The notes under the pieces were generated by a model. That model saw nothing but the letters and a program-made list of their open reading frames with translations, had not been told where the DNA came from and made no database searches. A program made the translations under genes and the position numbers. Of a stretch of DNA of 64,000 nucleotides, positions 43,695 through 54,030 are shown one piece after another (position 1 is the first letter of the stretch; each line of letters opens with the position of its first letter). The DNA comes from Natronococcus roseus (GTDB lineage: Archaea > Halobacteriota > Halobacteria > Halobacteriales > Natrialbaceae). The DNA lies in NCBI RefSeq assembly GCF_043677095.1, contig NZ_JBHLJR010000006.1:124001-188000 (forward strand). The letters are read 5' to 3'.

Positions 43695-44834
43695 ATGGAG
43701 CTAAACCGACGAAAATTCGTGGCGGGTACGGGGGCAGTCCTGGGGGCCGCAGGACTGAGCTCGACAGTAGGTGCAGATGACTCGATTCCGGTCGAGATCG
43801 CCAACGTGTATCCGATCGAGGACGTCGTCATCCTCGAGAACGTCGGCGAGGAAGCGGTCGACCTCGGTGCGTACGAGATGCACTGGGGGATGAACCTCGA
43901 CCAGGATCAGATCGATAGGTTCGATTCGGGGACCACGATCGCGCCGGAACAACAGCTGTCGGTCTGGACGGGGTTCCAGTCGACGCAGATCGACGACGTC
44001 GAGGCCGACGTTCAGATCGCGGATCACGACAACGGTCGTATCAATGCAGAAGAACCGAACACGCTGGGGCTAGTCGCACCGAGCGGGGACGTCGTCGATC
44101 GGACCGACGATACGGTCGCCGACGATCCCGCCTACGATTCCGGCGAATACGACGAGGCGGACCCGGCGGAGGACGAGGACGACGAACCGGTGTCTCAGGA
44201 CGTCGAGTTCGAGTACGAGTACGTAGCCGAACTCCACGACAGAGATGACGTGGACCTCGAATCCAAGCTCGAGCTGTCGTCGGCTGAGTACTACAGAGCA
44301 ACGCGCGAAGACGACCGGGACCACTGCTTCGTCGAGGTCGAGGCCGAAAACCTGACCGACGACGAGGAGATCAACGTATACTACGCAGCTACCGTAGAAG
44401 GCGTTGGTTCGGTCGATTCTACGGGCCTGCTCGCGCCGGGAGAAACGGTCACCGTGAGGTTGCCGATGCACGAGTGCCCCGAGGAGGATCCGGCGCAAGG
44501 TGTAGTTTCCGCGATGGTAACCATTGTTCGAGACTACGACGGGGAAGACGAGGATCCTGAAGACGGCGAAGACGAAGACGAGCCTGACGACGATCCCGCA
44601 GAAGAAGAGCCGGAAGACGAAGAGCCAGAGGAAGAAGAACGGGACGACGATCCCGAAAAAGCGGAGCCGGATGACGAGGACGAGAAGGATCGCGACGACG
44701 AGAAGGACGTCAAGCAGGACGACGACTGTCCGGATGACGAGGACGGGACCGAGGCGAAGACCGAAGAGACGAGGTCCGACGACGAGGACTGTCCCGAGGA
44801 AGAACCGGAGCCCACGGACGAGGAAGACTGCTAA
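43695..44834 (+). CDS. Secreted lamin-tail-like protein with acidic Cys-bearing tail
   Basis: 379 residues from ATG 43695. Tat signal MELNRRKFVAGTGAVLGAAG, then a lamin-tail-like domain (IANVYPIEDVVILENVGEEA, VDLGAYEMHWGMNL, TIAPEQQLSVWTGFQSTQ, GRINAEEPNTLGLVAPSGDV) to about 150. A second module of ~120 residues (EYVAELHDRDDVDLESKL, CFVEVEAENLTDDEEINVYY, LLAPGETVTVRLPMHECPEE) looks beta-rich. The last ~100 residues are almost entirely Asp, Glu, Pro and Lys, with repeated DDDCPDDE, DEDCPEEE and a final EEDC. The tail could bind cations or link by disulfides outside the cell. Function unknown. Confidence 0.75.
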   Translation: MELNRRKFVAGTGAVLGAAGLSSTVGADDSIPVEIANVYPIEDVVILENVGEEAVDLGAYEMHWGMNLDQDQIDRFDSGTTIAPEQQLSVWTGFQSTQIDDVEADVQIADHDNGRINAEEPNTLGLVAPSGDVVDRTDDTVADDPAYDSGEYDEADPAEDEDDEPVSQDVEFEYEYVAELHDRDDVDLESKLELSSAEYYRATREDDRDHCFVEVEAENLTDDEEINVYYAATVEGVGSVDSTGLLAPGETVTVRLPMHECPEEDPAQGVVSAMVTIVRDYDGEDEDPEDGEDEDEPDDDPAEEEPEDEEPEEEERDDDPEKAEPDDEDEKDRDDEKDVKQDDDCPDDEDGTEAKTEETRSDDEDCPEEEPEPTDEEDC

Positions 44835-45014
44835 CGCTCACTCCAACTTTTCGGGCGCGTACAGCCCACCCCGTCCTCCTCTGTGAGTAGCCCGTCCTCG
44901 AGCATCCGAGCCGATCTCCCTCGAGTTCGGACGGAACTCGGACGGTGTCGCTCGCGTCTTTACAAACGGTGTTCATATCGACCTCGCGATCGCATCCTCG
45001 ACGGGGAAAACGAC

Positions 45015-45713
45015 TCAGACCGCGAGGTACTCCGTCACCGCTTCCCTCGACTCGAGCCGGTCGCCCTCGAGCTCGTCGACGATCGTCCCCTTGTCGATGG
45101 CGTAGCAGCGTTCGGCGAGGTTCTGAACGACGTGGAGGTTCTGTTCGACGAAGAGGATCGTCGTCCCGAGCTCCTCGTTGACCCGTTTCAGGTCCCGCGT
45201 GACGTCCTGGACGATCGAGGGCTGGACCCCCTCGGAGGGTTCGTCGAGCAGGAGGAGATCGGGGTTCCCGACGAGCGCGCGCCCGATCGCGAGCATCTGT
45301 CGCTGACCGCCGCTCATCGTCCCGGCCGCCTGGTCGCGGCGCTCCTCGAGGATCGGGAAGTAGTCGTAGACGGCCTCGTACTGCAGTCGGTCGTCGCCTT
45401 CGTTGATCGTCTCGCCGATCCGCAGGTTCTCAGCGACGGTCAGCTCCGGGAAGACGTCCCGTCCCTGCGGGATGTAGCCCATCCCGCGACGAGCCCGGAC
45501 GTCGGCCGGCTCGTCGGTGACGTCGGCCCCGTCGAAGCGGATGCGTCCCTCGTCGACATCGAGCAGGCCCATGACGGCCTTGACGAGCGTCGTCTTGCCG
45601 ACGCCGTTTTTCCCCATGATCCCGACGATCTCTCCTTCGTCGACACCGACGTCGACGCCGCGGAGAATCGGTGTCTTGCCGTACGACGCGTGCAGGTCGG
45701 TAAGTTCGAGCAT
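45015..45713 (-). CDS. urtE: Urea ABC transporter ATPase UrtE
   Basis: 232 residues. Walker A MGKNGVGKTTLVKAVMGLLD, IPQGRDVFPELTVAENLRIG (UrtE/LivF type), signature MSGGQRQMLAIGRALVGNPD, Walker B LLLLDEPSEGVQPSIVQDVT and VEQNLHVVQNLAERCYAIDK. It begins MLELTDLHASYGKTPILRGV; SEGVQPS is characteristic of UrtE. Its ATG overlaps the urtD stop by one base. Last gene of the operon urtABCDE. Confidence 0.92.
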   Translation of the reverse strand: MLELTDLHASYGKTPILRGVDVGVDEGEIVGIMGKNGVGKTTLVKAVMGLLDVDEGRIRFDGADVTDEPADVRARRGMGYIPQGRDVFPELTVAENLRIGETINEGDDRLQYEAVYDYFPILEERRDQAAGTMSGGQRQMLAIGRALVGNPDLLLLDEPSEGVQPSIVQDVTRDLKRVNEELGTTILFVEQNLHVVQNLAERCYAIDKGTIVDELEGDRLESREAVTEYLAV

Positions 45714-46492
45714 CAGTGATCCTCCCCCAGGTAGATCCGCTTCACTTCGGGATCGGCCTTGATCTCCTCGATGGGGCCCTCCCGGAAGATCGAGCCCCCA
45801 TCGAGGACCGTGACGCGATCCGCGATCGTTTCGACGAAGTCGATGTCGTGTTCGATGACGATCAGGGCGACGCCGTCGTCGTCGGCGATCTCTCGGAGGA
45901 GCTCGGCGATATCCGCGGTCTCCTCGACGGAGAGCCCGGCAACGGGCTCGTCGAGCAGCATGAGTTTCGGCTCCATCGCCATCGCCATCCCGATCTCGAG
46001 GCGTTGTTGCTGGCCGTGAGAGAGCTCTCCGGCGACGGTCTCCCACTGGTCGAACAGGTCGAAGCGCTCGAGGATCTCGCGCGTGCGGGCGTCGAACGCG
46101 TCGGGTTCGACGACCTGCTGGAGCGGGATCCGCAGGTTCTGGGCCACGGTCAGCCCCTCGTAGACGCTCGGAACCTGGAACTTCATGCTGATTCCGCGTC
46201 CGACCCGCTCGTGGGATGGGAGCCCCGTGATGTCGGCGCCGTCGTAGTAGATCTCACCGGCCGTGGGATCGAGCTGGCCCGTGAGCAGGTTGAGGAACGT
46301 GCTCTTGCCGGCACCGTTGGGACCGATGAGACAGCGCAACTCACCCGCCTCGAGGGCGAAGTCGACATCGTCGGTCGCGGTGAGTCCGCCGAACTCCTTG
46401 CGCAGCCCGCGCGTCCGGAGGATCCGCGAGGAGTCCGCGCCGGTTTCGTCGACCGCCGGCGTGGTTTTGACGCTGGGATCGCTCGTCGCCAT
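45713..46492 (-). CDS. urtD: Urea ABC transporter ATPase UrtD
   Basis: 259 residues from ATG 46492, overlapping the urtC stop (ATGA-type). N-terminal acidic lead of ~25 residues, then LRKEFGGLTATDDVDFALEA, Walker A IGPNGAGKSTFLNLLTGQLD, MKFQVPSVYEGLTVAQNLRI, LSHGQQQRLEIGMAMAMEPK and Walker B MLLDEPVAGLSVEETADIAE with the H-loop VIEHDIDFVETIADRVTVLD. LSHGQQQ in place of LSGGQ and the KFQVPSVYE block are UrtD traits. Pairs with UrtE. Confidence 0.92.
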   Translation of the reverse strand: MATSDPSVKTTPAVDETGADSSRILRTRGLRKEFGGLTATDDVDFALEAGELRCLIGPNGAGKSTFLNLLTGQLDPTAGEIYYDGADITGLPSHERVGRGISMKFQVPSVYEGLTVAQNLRIPLQQVVEPDAFDARTREILERFDLFDQWETVAGELSHGQQQRLEIGMAMAMEPKLMLLDEPVAGLSVEETADIAELLREIADDDGVALIVIEHDIDFVETIADRVTVLDGGSIFREGPIEEIKADPEVKRIYLGEDH

Positions 46493-47607
46493 CAGTCGCT
46501 CACCTCCTCGGTGGCAGCGGGCGGCTCCCGCGGAACGGGTGACGGATCGGCGTCCTCGCGGTACTCGAGGACGTACTCGTGGAGCCGCGGGGCGACCCCC
46601 TCCGGCATGAGGAGGACGACGAACACCAGTAGCGAGCCGATCAGCACCAGCGCCCACTCGCTGCCCGAGAGCGCGAGTCGGTAGTCGACGAACTGGATCG
46701 CGAGCGCGGCGCCAACGGTGCCGAGCAGCGAGGTTCGGCCGCCGACGCTGGCCCAGACGACCGGCAGTGCGGCCGCGGTGATACCGAAAACGCTCGGGTC
46801 GACGTAGTTGTTCTGCGTGGTAAACAGCACGCCGCCGAGCCCGGCGATCGCTCCGCCGATCGTGAAGACGACGAGCTTGATGAACGTCGTGTCGTACCCG
46901 AACATCGCCGTCCGATCCTCGTCCTCGCGGGTCGCGACCATCGCGTAGCCGAACTGGCTGTTGACGAGCGCGCGCAGCCCGAGGTAGGTCGCCACGAGCG
47001 CTCCCAGCGTCACGTAGTAGTGGCCGAGCAGTCCGATCTCGACCCCGGTCGAGCCGACGCCGACGGCGAGATCCGGAACGCCGCTCATCCCGTTGAACCC
47101 GCCCAGCCGGGCGTCGCCGATCGCCCACTCGCCGCCCGCGGTCTGACCCATGAACGTGTACAACACCAGCGCGACGACGAGCGTGAGGATCGTCACGTAG
47201 ACGTCCCGCACCCCGCCGTAGAACATGAAGTAACCGAGGGCCGCCGCGAAAACCGTCGAGACGGCGATCGACGCGATGAGGGCGACCGTCAGCCCGGTCA
47301 GCGTCGCGGCGTTGATCGCGACGATCCCGAACGCGTAGCCAGCGACGCCGAAGAAGGCGACTTGTCCGAAACTGAGGATGCCGCAGTAGCCCCAGATGAA
47401 CGCGAGGCTCATCCCGAGCAGGGCGTAGGCGAGAAACACCGCGCCGACCTCCGCGGCGTAGAGCCCGAAGAGAACGGGCATCGCTGCGAGGACCGCGACG
47501 GCGACTGCGAGGCCGAGCCAGAACGCCGGAGAGTTGCCCATCGTGTTCGGCCCCTCGAACGGTCGGCGGAGCGCGGCGAAGGGACCGTCGCCCGACCCGA
47601 CGCTCAC
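46492..47607 (-). CDS. urtC: Urea ABC transporter permease UrtC
   Basis: 371 residues; about ten helices. LIWGYCGILSFGQVAFFGVA (in the text AFIWGYCGILSFGQ) and YGGVRDVYVTILTLVVAL followed by GQTAGGEWAIGDARLGGFNG are hallmarks of UrtC, as is SQFGYAMVATREDEDRTAMF for the coupling loop. The N-terminus is a ~25-residue hydrophilic lead. Start overlaps the urtB stop by four bases. Confidence 0.9.
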   Translation of the reverse strand: MSVGSGDGPFAALRRPFEGPNTMGNSPAFWLGLAVAVAVLAAMPVLFGLYAAEVGAVFLAYALLGMSLAFIWGYCGILSFGQVAFFGVAGYAFGIVAINAATLTGLTVALIASIAVSTVFAAALGYFMFYGGVRDVYVTILTLVVALVLYTFMGQTAGGEWAIGDARLGGFNGMSGVPDLAVGVGSTGVEIGLLGHYYVTLGALVATYLGLRALVNSQFGYAMVATREDEDRTAMFGYDTTFIKLVVFTIGGAIAGLGGVLFTTQNNYVDPSVFGITAAALPVVWASVGGRTSLLGTVGAALAIQFVDYRLALSGSEWALVLIGSLLVFVVLLMPEGVAPRLHEYVLEYREDADPSPVPREPPAATEEVSD

Positions 47608-48485
47608 TGGCTCTCACCTCGGTTCTCCCGCCAGTCGGCGAGCAGTCCCGTGATTCCGTCGGGCATCAGGCGGATGGCGACGATTGCGGCGATCAGCATC
47701 GCGACCTGTCCCATGAAGGTGCCGGCGACGTTCGTCACCGCGGCGTTGACCGTCCCGAGGAGGCCGCTGGCGAGGACGGTTCCCACGAGAACGGAGGCGC
47801 CGCCGACGACGACCGCGACGAACGCCTCGATCAGGAAGCCGGTGCCGTACTCGGGCGTGATCGTCATCACGGGCGCGTACAGCGCCCCCGCGAGGCCCGC
47901 CAGTCCGGAGCCGACGGCGAACGTCGACATGTACATCCGGTCGGTGTCGACGCCCATGCTGCGCGCGGTCGCCTCGTCCTGCATCGTCGCGCGGGCGCGG
48001 ATCCCGAAGTCGGTCCACATGAACAGCGCGTACAGCCCGCCGAGCACCCCGACCGCGACGACCGCGAGGACGAGGTAGTAGACGGGACCGTCGACGATCG
48101 GCAGCTGACCGAACGGAATCCCGATCCCCGGTGCGGTGTTGCCGAAGACGATCCGCGTGAGCTGGATCATCACGAGGCTGATCCCCCAGGTGACGACCAT
48201 CGAGTCGAGCAGCCGCCCGTAGAGGTGGCGGATGATCAGGCGCTCGAGGACGAGCCCGTAGATCGCCGTCAGGGCGACGCCGGTGAGCATCGCAAGCGGC
48301 AGCGGAACGCCGGCGGCGAACGCGAACGTCGTCGCGTACGCGCCGACGAGGATGAACTCGCCGTGGGCGAGGTTGATGATCCCCATCATGCCGAAGATCA
48401 CCGCCAGTCCAACCGTCGCCAGCACGATGAACGCGAAGATCTCGACGAACTCGAAGCCGAAGTTCAGCAGTCCTGCGCCCGCCAT
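47604..48485 (-). CDS. urtB: Urea ABC transporter permease UrtB
   Basis: 293 residues. GMMGIINLAHGEFILVGAYA (LivH/UrtB first-loop motif), LERLIIRHLYGRLLDSMVVT, GIRARATMQDEATARSMGVD and GSGLAGLAGALYAPVMTITP followed by GASVLVGTVLASGLLGTVNA. Eight to nine helices. It lacks the N-terminal periplasmic domain some bacterial UrtB proteins have. One base separates its start from the urtA stop. Confidence 0.9.
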   Translation of the reverse strand: MAGAGLLNFGFEFVEIFAFIVLATVGLAVIFGMMGIINLAHGEFILVGAYATTFAFAAGVPLPLAMLTGVALTAIYGLVLERLIIRHLYGRLLDSMVVTWGISLVMIQLTRIVFGNTAPGIGIPFGQLPIVDGPVYYLVLAVVAVGVLGGLYALFMWTDFGIRARATMQDEATARSMGVDTDRMYMSTFAVGSGLAGLAGALYAPVMTITPEYGTGFLIEAFVAVVVGGASVLVGTVLASGLLGTVNAAVTNVAGTFMGQVAMLIAAIVAIRLMPDGITGLLADWRENRGESQ

Positions 48486-48486
48486 C

Positions 48487-49755
48487 TCAGGCCTCCTCGT
48501 AGAACGCGTCGGGTTCGTACTGGGTCTGTTCCGCCTCGCTCGTCAGATCGCAGCCGACCTCCTGAAGGAAGACCGGCTCGATTGTTCGCGGTTCGTCGAA
48601 GCTGATGTCGTGATTCTCGTCGGCGTGTGCGACGCGCATGTTGTGTTCCACGTGGTGTGTCTCGGGGTCGAGTCTGATCTCGCCTTCCGGGGCTTCGACC
48701 TCGAGCCCCGACTCGAGAGCCTCGATCACGGCCGCCTGCTCGAACGTCCCCGCGCGTTCGACGGCCTCCTTGTAGAGGTAGACCGAGAAGTAGTTGTTCT
48801 GGGCTTCCTGGTTGATGTACTCCGCGTCGTCCCACCGTTCGTAGTAGCGCTCGACGAAGTCCTCGTTGCGGTCGGTCGGCAGCTCCTCCATGTAGTTGAC
48901 GCCGGCGTAGACGTCCTCCAGGGCGGGCGGATCGATCCGCAGGTGTTCGCGCTCCTGGGCCATGTTCGTCGAGGTGCCGATCGGGACGTCGGTGAGCCCG
49001 CTGGCCAGGCGCTGCTCGTAGAACGCCGAGTGATCCTGGCCGACGAGCATCGACATCACGAAGTCCGGCTCCGCCGACTGGATGTTGTTGATCGTCGAGC
49101 CGAACTGGGACTCCTCGAGCGGGATGTACTCCTCGCCGACGACCTCGGCGCCGTGTTCCTCGGCGATGATCTTCACCCAGTCCCCCGAGAGCTGGCCGAA
49201 GTTGTAGTCCGCGGCGACCGTGTAGATCTCGTCGCCGTACGTCTCGATCATGTGGGGGACGACGGCGCCGAGCTGTTGGCGGGCCGTCGCACCCAGCGGG
49301 AAGACGGTCTTGTCGCAGACCCCGCCCTCGTACTGGGTGGTGTAGAAGTACAGCTGCTCGTGTTCGTTGATCAGTGGCCGGATCGCCTCTCGGGTCGCGC
49401 TCGAGTAGCCCGCCCACAACACGTCGGCGTCCTCCTGGTAAATCGCGTGACGGGCCAAATCCTGGTAGCGCATGTTGTCCGACTGCGGATCGGGCGCGAA
49501 GACCTCGAGCTCCTCGCCGAGGATCCCCCCGTCGCGGTTGATCTCCTCGATCGCGAGCTTCGTCGTCCGGTACTTCGCCGTGCCCGTCAGCGCGAACGTT
49601 CCGGATCGGTCCTCGAGAACGGCCGCTGTCGGGTTCGTGCCGCCGTCTTGCATCCCCAGGACGGCGCCCTCGCCGACGCAGCCAGCGGTGGCCGCCAGTG
49701 CACCGGCCGAGCTGGCCGCGAGCATCGAGCGTCGGGTAAGCGACCGTTCGGTCAC
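48487..49755 (-). CDS. urtA: Urea ABC transporter substrate-binding protein UrtA
   Basis: 422 residues. GTG 49755 is chosen over GTG 49773 because a perfect Shine-Dalgarno GGAGGAG ends five bases upstream of it. Tat lipoprotein signal TERSLTRRSMLAASSAGALA with lipobox ATAGC. Mature part is a type I binding protein: VLEDRSGTFALTGTAKYRTT, DADVLWAGYSSATREAIRPL, YFYTTQYEGGVCDKTVFPLG, and AADYNFGQLSGDWVKIIAEE. The YTTQYEGG block is typical of UrtA and related short-chain amide binders. First gene of the urt operon; urea specificity is supported by the urease genes 2 kb away on the other strand. Confidence 0.88.
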   Translation of the reverse strand: MTERSLTRRSMLAASSAGALAATAGCVGEGAVLGMQDGGTNPTAAVLEDRSGTFALTGTAKYRTTKLAIEEINRDGGILGEELEVFAPDPQSDNMRYQDLARHAIYQEDADVLWAGYSSATREAIRPLINEHEQLYFYTTQYEGGVCDKTVFPLGATARQQLGAVVPHMIETYGDEIYTVAADYNFGQLSGDWVKIIAEEHGAEVVGEEYIPLEESQFGSTINNIQSAEPDFVMSMLVGQDHSAFYEQRLASGLTDVPIGTSTNMAQEREHLRIDPPALEDVYAGVNYMEELPTDRNEDFVERYYERWDDAEYINQEAQNNYFSVYLYKEAVERAGTFEQAAVIEALESGLEVEAPEGEIRLDPETHHVEHNMRVAHADENHDISFDEPRTIEPVFLQEVGCDLTSEAEQTQYEPDAFYEEA

Positions 49756-50232
49756 GAACACTCCTCCGAACACGCATCCTGGCTTGCCAAATATGCTAGT
49801 CCATCAACCAAAAAACCGAATTCGGGTGACATTTGTCCAGATAACATCTCTGTTCGTCGGACTCCGCTACTGATATAAAAACGTTCCCTGCCAACAGTAC
49901 AACGTCTCCCCCGATGGGTAGTCGTCGGTAATGATGATATAACATTGGACAGACGTTATCTTGAGTGGCAATCAGGCTACGACCATCAAATTTTGGACGC
50001 GGGCTCGTCCGGATTCAGGATTTCCGTCGGGTTCCTCCGAGCAGCAGAGAGAGCCCTCGACGAGGCGAAACTCTGTACCGAACGCTGCCGACGTTCGAGC
50101 CGTCGGCTTCAGCGAGTTCTGGACGAACATCGAATACGACTACCGCCATCGAAACCCAGTCCAACGGCCGTTTTGAGCAGTATTACCCGAGACGAGGGAT
50201 CTATGAGGAACCGGTGGCGAGCAAGGGTATCG
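49756..50232. other. Divergent region between urtA and the ZnuA-like gene
   Basis: 477 bases. Minus-strand TATA candidates for urtA: GCATATTTGG (49786-49795) close to the start, and TTTTTATATCAG (about 49870-49881) further out. Plus strand: GATGATATAACATTGG near 49933-49948 and GCAGTATTACCCG near 50178-50190 as TATA candidates for the metal-binding protein. An open frame spanning 49945-50232 upstream of the ZnuA-like start shows no family-like sequence. This is probably where nitrogen or metal control acts, but I see no known operator. Confidence 0.45.
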
Positions 50233-51618
50233 ATGAACTACGGACGACGCGACGTGCTGGGTGCGGCGGGTGGGTGCTGTTCGGCCGCTCTCGCCGGCTG
50301 TCTGGACGAACCGGCAGGCGACGACGACGCGCCGGACGACGACCTGTACGCGTCGTTCTTTACACTCGCGGAGTTCACCGCCGCGGTCGCCGGCGACGGA
50401 GCGACGGTCGAGAACGCCGTCCCCGACGGCGAACACGGCCACGGCTGGGAGCCGCCGTCGACGCTCGTCCCCGAGATCGCTGAGGCCGACGCCTTCGTCT
50501 ACCTCGACGCCGAGGGGTTCCAGCACTGGGTCGACGACGCCGTCCCCGAACTCGAGGCCGAGTCCGGCCTCGCGCTGATCGACGCCCTCGCGGGGATCGA
50601 CCTGCTCGAGTACGACGACGATCACGACCACGGCCACGGTCACGGCGAGGACGACCGCGTCGAAGAACTCGGCGTCGGCGAGTTCACCCTGCTCGAGGAC
50701 GGCGGGACGGTCGCGTACGCCCACGGCGGCCACTGGCACCACGATCCGTTGGCGCTCCCGCTCGACGAGGAGCGGGCGCTGACCGCACTCGTCGAGGACG
50801 ACGACGGCGAGGAGATTCCCCTCGGCGACGAGTACACCCTCGGCGTCCGGGCCGAAGGTGACGACGTCGACGCGTTCCTCGAGTACGACGTCGACGGCGA
50901 TTCGGTGATCCTTCGAGGCGCCGACGACGGTTTCGCCGAACTCATCTTTGAGGTGCGCGAAGACGACGAGGTCGTCTACGAGCCGCCGACGCTCAAGACC
51001 GAGGTTGGCGAGCACCACCACGATCACGGCGACCACGCGGACGACGACGGCCACGGCCACGATCACAGCCACGGCGAGTACGACGCCAAGTTCTTCGCCG
51101 ACCCCGTCCTCGCCCAGCGCGGCGTCGAGAACGTCCGCGACGGACTCACCCATCTCGATCCCGACAACGAGGCGACCTACGAGGAGAACGCAGCGGCCTA
51201 CGTCGAGGAACTCGAGGAGCTCCACGAGGCGTACAACGAACGCCTCTCGGAGCGCGAACACGACGCCGTCGTGCTCGCCGGCCACGACTCGTTTCAGTAC
51301 CTCGGCGAGCGCTACGGCTTCGAGATCCGGACTCCGGTGGGGCTCTCGCCCGACGCCGAACCCTCGAGCGAGGAGATCGCCGACACCGTCGCCTTCCTCG
51401 AGGCCGAGGGGATCGAGTACGTCCTCTGGGACTACTTCGACGGCGACCGCCTCGCCGAGACGATCGCCGAGGAGGCCGACAGCGTCGAGGACACCCTGAT
51501 GGTTTCGCCCGCCGAGAGCACCATCGAGGACTGGCAGGAAGCCGGGTACGGCGACTACCTCGGCCAGATGCGCGAGATCAATCTCCCCGCGTTCGAGACG
51601 GCTCTCGGCGCGGAGTGA
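50233..51618 (+). CDS. His-rich ZnuA-like metal-binding lipoprotein
   Basis: 461 residues from ATG 50233. Signal MNYGRRDVLGAAGGCCSAAL with lipobox LAGC. N-terminal lobe (LYASFFTLAEFTAAVAGDGA, EHGHGWEPPSTLVPEIAEAD, AFVYLDAEGFQHWVDDAVPE) and C-terminal lobe (EYDAKFFADPVLAQRGVENV, VLAGHDSFQYLGERYGFEIR, EGIEYVLWDYFDGDRLAETI) match zinc/manganese cluster A-I binding proteins. Two His-rich loops flank a ~100-residue insert (DDDHDHGHGHGEDD at ~130; HHHDHGDHADDDGHGHDHSH at ~260). The insert is not in ordinary ZnuA. No permease or ATPase gene is adjacent. Placement before urease suggests nickel as well as zinc; this is inference. Confidence 0.8.
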   Translation: MNYGRRDVLGAAGGCCSAALAGCLDEPAGDDDAPDDDLYASFFTLAEFTAAVAGDGATVENAVPDGEHGHGWEPPSTLVPEIAEADAFVYLDAEGFQHWVDDAVPELEAESGLALIDALAGIDLLEYDDDHDHGHGHGEDDRVEELGVGEFTLLEDGGTVAYAHGGHWHHDPLALPLDEERALTALVEDDDGEEIPLGDEYTLGVRAEGDDVDAFLEYDVDGDSVILRGADDGFAELIFEVREDDEVVYEPPTLKTEVGEHHHDHGDHADDDGHGHDHSHGEYDAKFFADPVLAQRGVENVRDGLTHLDPDNEATYEENAAAYVEELEELHEAYNERLSEREHDAVVLAGHDSFQYLGERYGFEIRTPVGLSPDAEPSSEEIADTVAFLEAEGIEYVLWDYFDGDRLAETIAEEADSVEDTLMVSPAESTIEDWQEAGYGDYLGQMREINLPAFETALGAE

Positions 51619-51690
51619 CCGACGGCGCTCGACCCCGTTCGGAACTGTCCAGTTTTCTCTCAGTAGTCGGCGCACAGATGGTCAAACGGT

Positions 51691-51700
51691 TTAATATTAT
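51691..51700 (+). promoter_or_regulatory. TATA candidate of the urease operon
   Basis: GGTTTAATATTATTCG gives a TATA box at 51691-51700, about 90 bases before the leader ORF. A second candidate, CAAATATTGT, is at 51731-51740 and would start the mRNA about 20 bases before that ORF. Confidence 0.5.
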
Positions 51701-51784
51701 TCGAAATTCTGGCCAAGCAGGTTGGTGCTGCAAATATTGTTGTAACAGCGTCCATTAGGTCCCCGCCTTTCGAAGGGCGGCGTA

Positions 51785-51823
51785 ATGAACGAACGCTCGA
51801 GCGTCGCGGTGATCGATCGATGA
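51785..51823 (+). CDS. 12-residue leader ORF upstream of ureB
   Basis: ATG 51785 opens MNERSSVAVIDR and ends at TGA 51821-51823. Its stop overlaps the ureB start as ATGA (51820-51823), the arrangement used between all structural genes of this operon. It lies after a small hairpin (CCGCC...GGCGG, about 51765-51783). It could be a translated leader that couples ribosomes to ureB, or a chance ORF. No conserved sequence is recognised. Confidence 0.4.
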   Translation: MNERSSVAVIDR

Positions 51824-52229
51824 GCGGGATCGTCCCCGGCGAGTTGTTGCCGGCCGACGAGCCGGTTCGAATCAACGAAGGTCGGGAGACGACGACCGTC
51901 ACGGCCGAGAACACCGGGGATCGACCGGTACAGGTCGGCTCGCACTTTCACTTCTTCGAGGTCAACCCGGGACTGCGGTTCGACCGGGAACGGTCGTACG
52001 GGTTCCGGCTGAACGTGCCGGCCGGAACGGCGGTTCGATTCGAACCGGGCCGGGAGCGGGAGGTCGAACTCGTCGCGATCGGCGGCGACCGGATCGTCCG
52101 CGGGATGAGCGGGCTGGTCGACGGACCGCTGGACGACGAGGACGTTCGGGAGCGCGCGCTCGAGCGGGCTCGGGAACGGGGATTCCTCGGGATCGACGCA
52201 GAGGATTCGGTGGCGGGGAACGACGAGCC

Positions 52230-52233
<4 letters not shown>
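51820..52233 (+). CDS. ureB: Urease beta subunit
   Basis: 137 residues. GIVPGELLPADEPVRINEGR at the start and NTGDRPVQVGSHFHFFEVNP in the middle are diagnostic of UreB, followed by FRLNVPAGTAVRFEPGRERE and VELVAIGG. It forms the urease trimer with UreA and UreC; no catalytic residues. The last ~25 residues are a charged extension. ATG 51820 is fixed by the family start. Its stop overlaps ureC by four bases (ATGA). First structural gene of ureB-C-A-G-D-E-F. Confidence 0.95.
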
Positions 52234-53936
<1,703 letters not shown>

Positions 53937-53940
53937 ACCC

Positions 53941-54030
53941 ATGCACGAACGCGACACGACGCCGACGATCCGCGCCGAACCGACTCGAGAACCGAACCCG
54001 ACCGACGAATGTAGGGTGAACCCCACGTGA
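53941..54030 (+). CDS. 29-residue ORF between ureC and ureA
   Basis: ATG 53941, four bases after the ureC stop, opens MHERDTTPTIRAEPTREP and runs to TGA 54028-54030. The stop overlaps the ureA GTG as GTGA. Rich in Arg, Pro, Thr and Glu, with one Cys; no domain. It fills the only real gap inside the operon and so may act as a translation bridge. It may also be the eroded remnant of spacer. Not seen in any family I know. Confidence 0.35.
   Translation: MHERDTTPTIRAEPTREPNPTDECRVNPT

Noticed and set aside
46183..46610. Short open frames inside the urt genes
   Set aside because: They are alternative frames of high-GC coding sequence with Ser/Arg-rich composition and no start signals.
49945..50232. 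In-frame extension before the ZnuA-like protein
   Set aside because: It would bury the Tat lipoprotein signal 96 residues into the chain and has no recognisable sequence.
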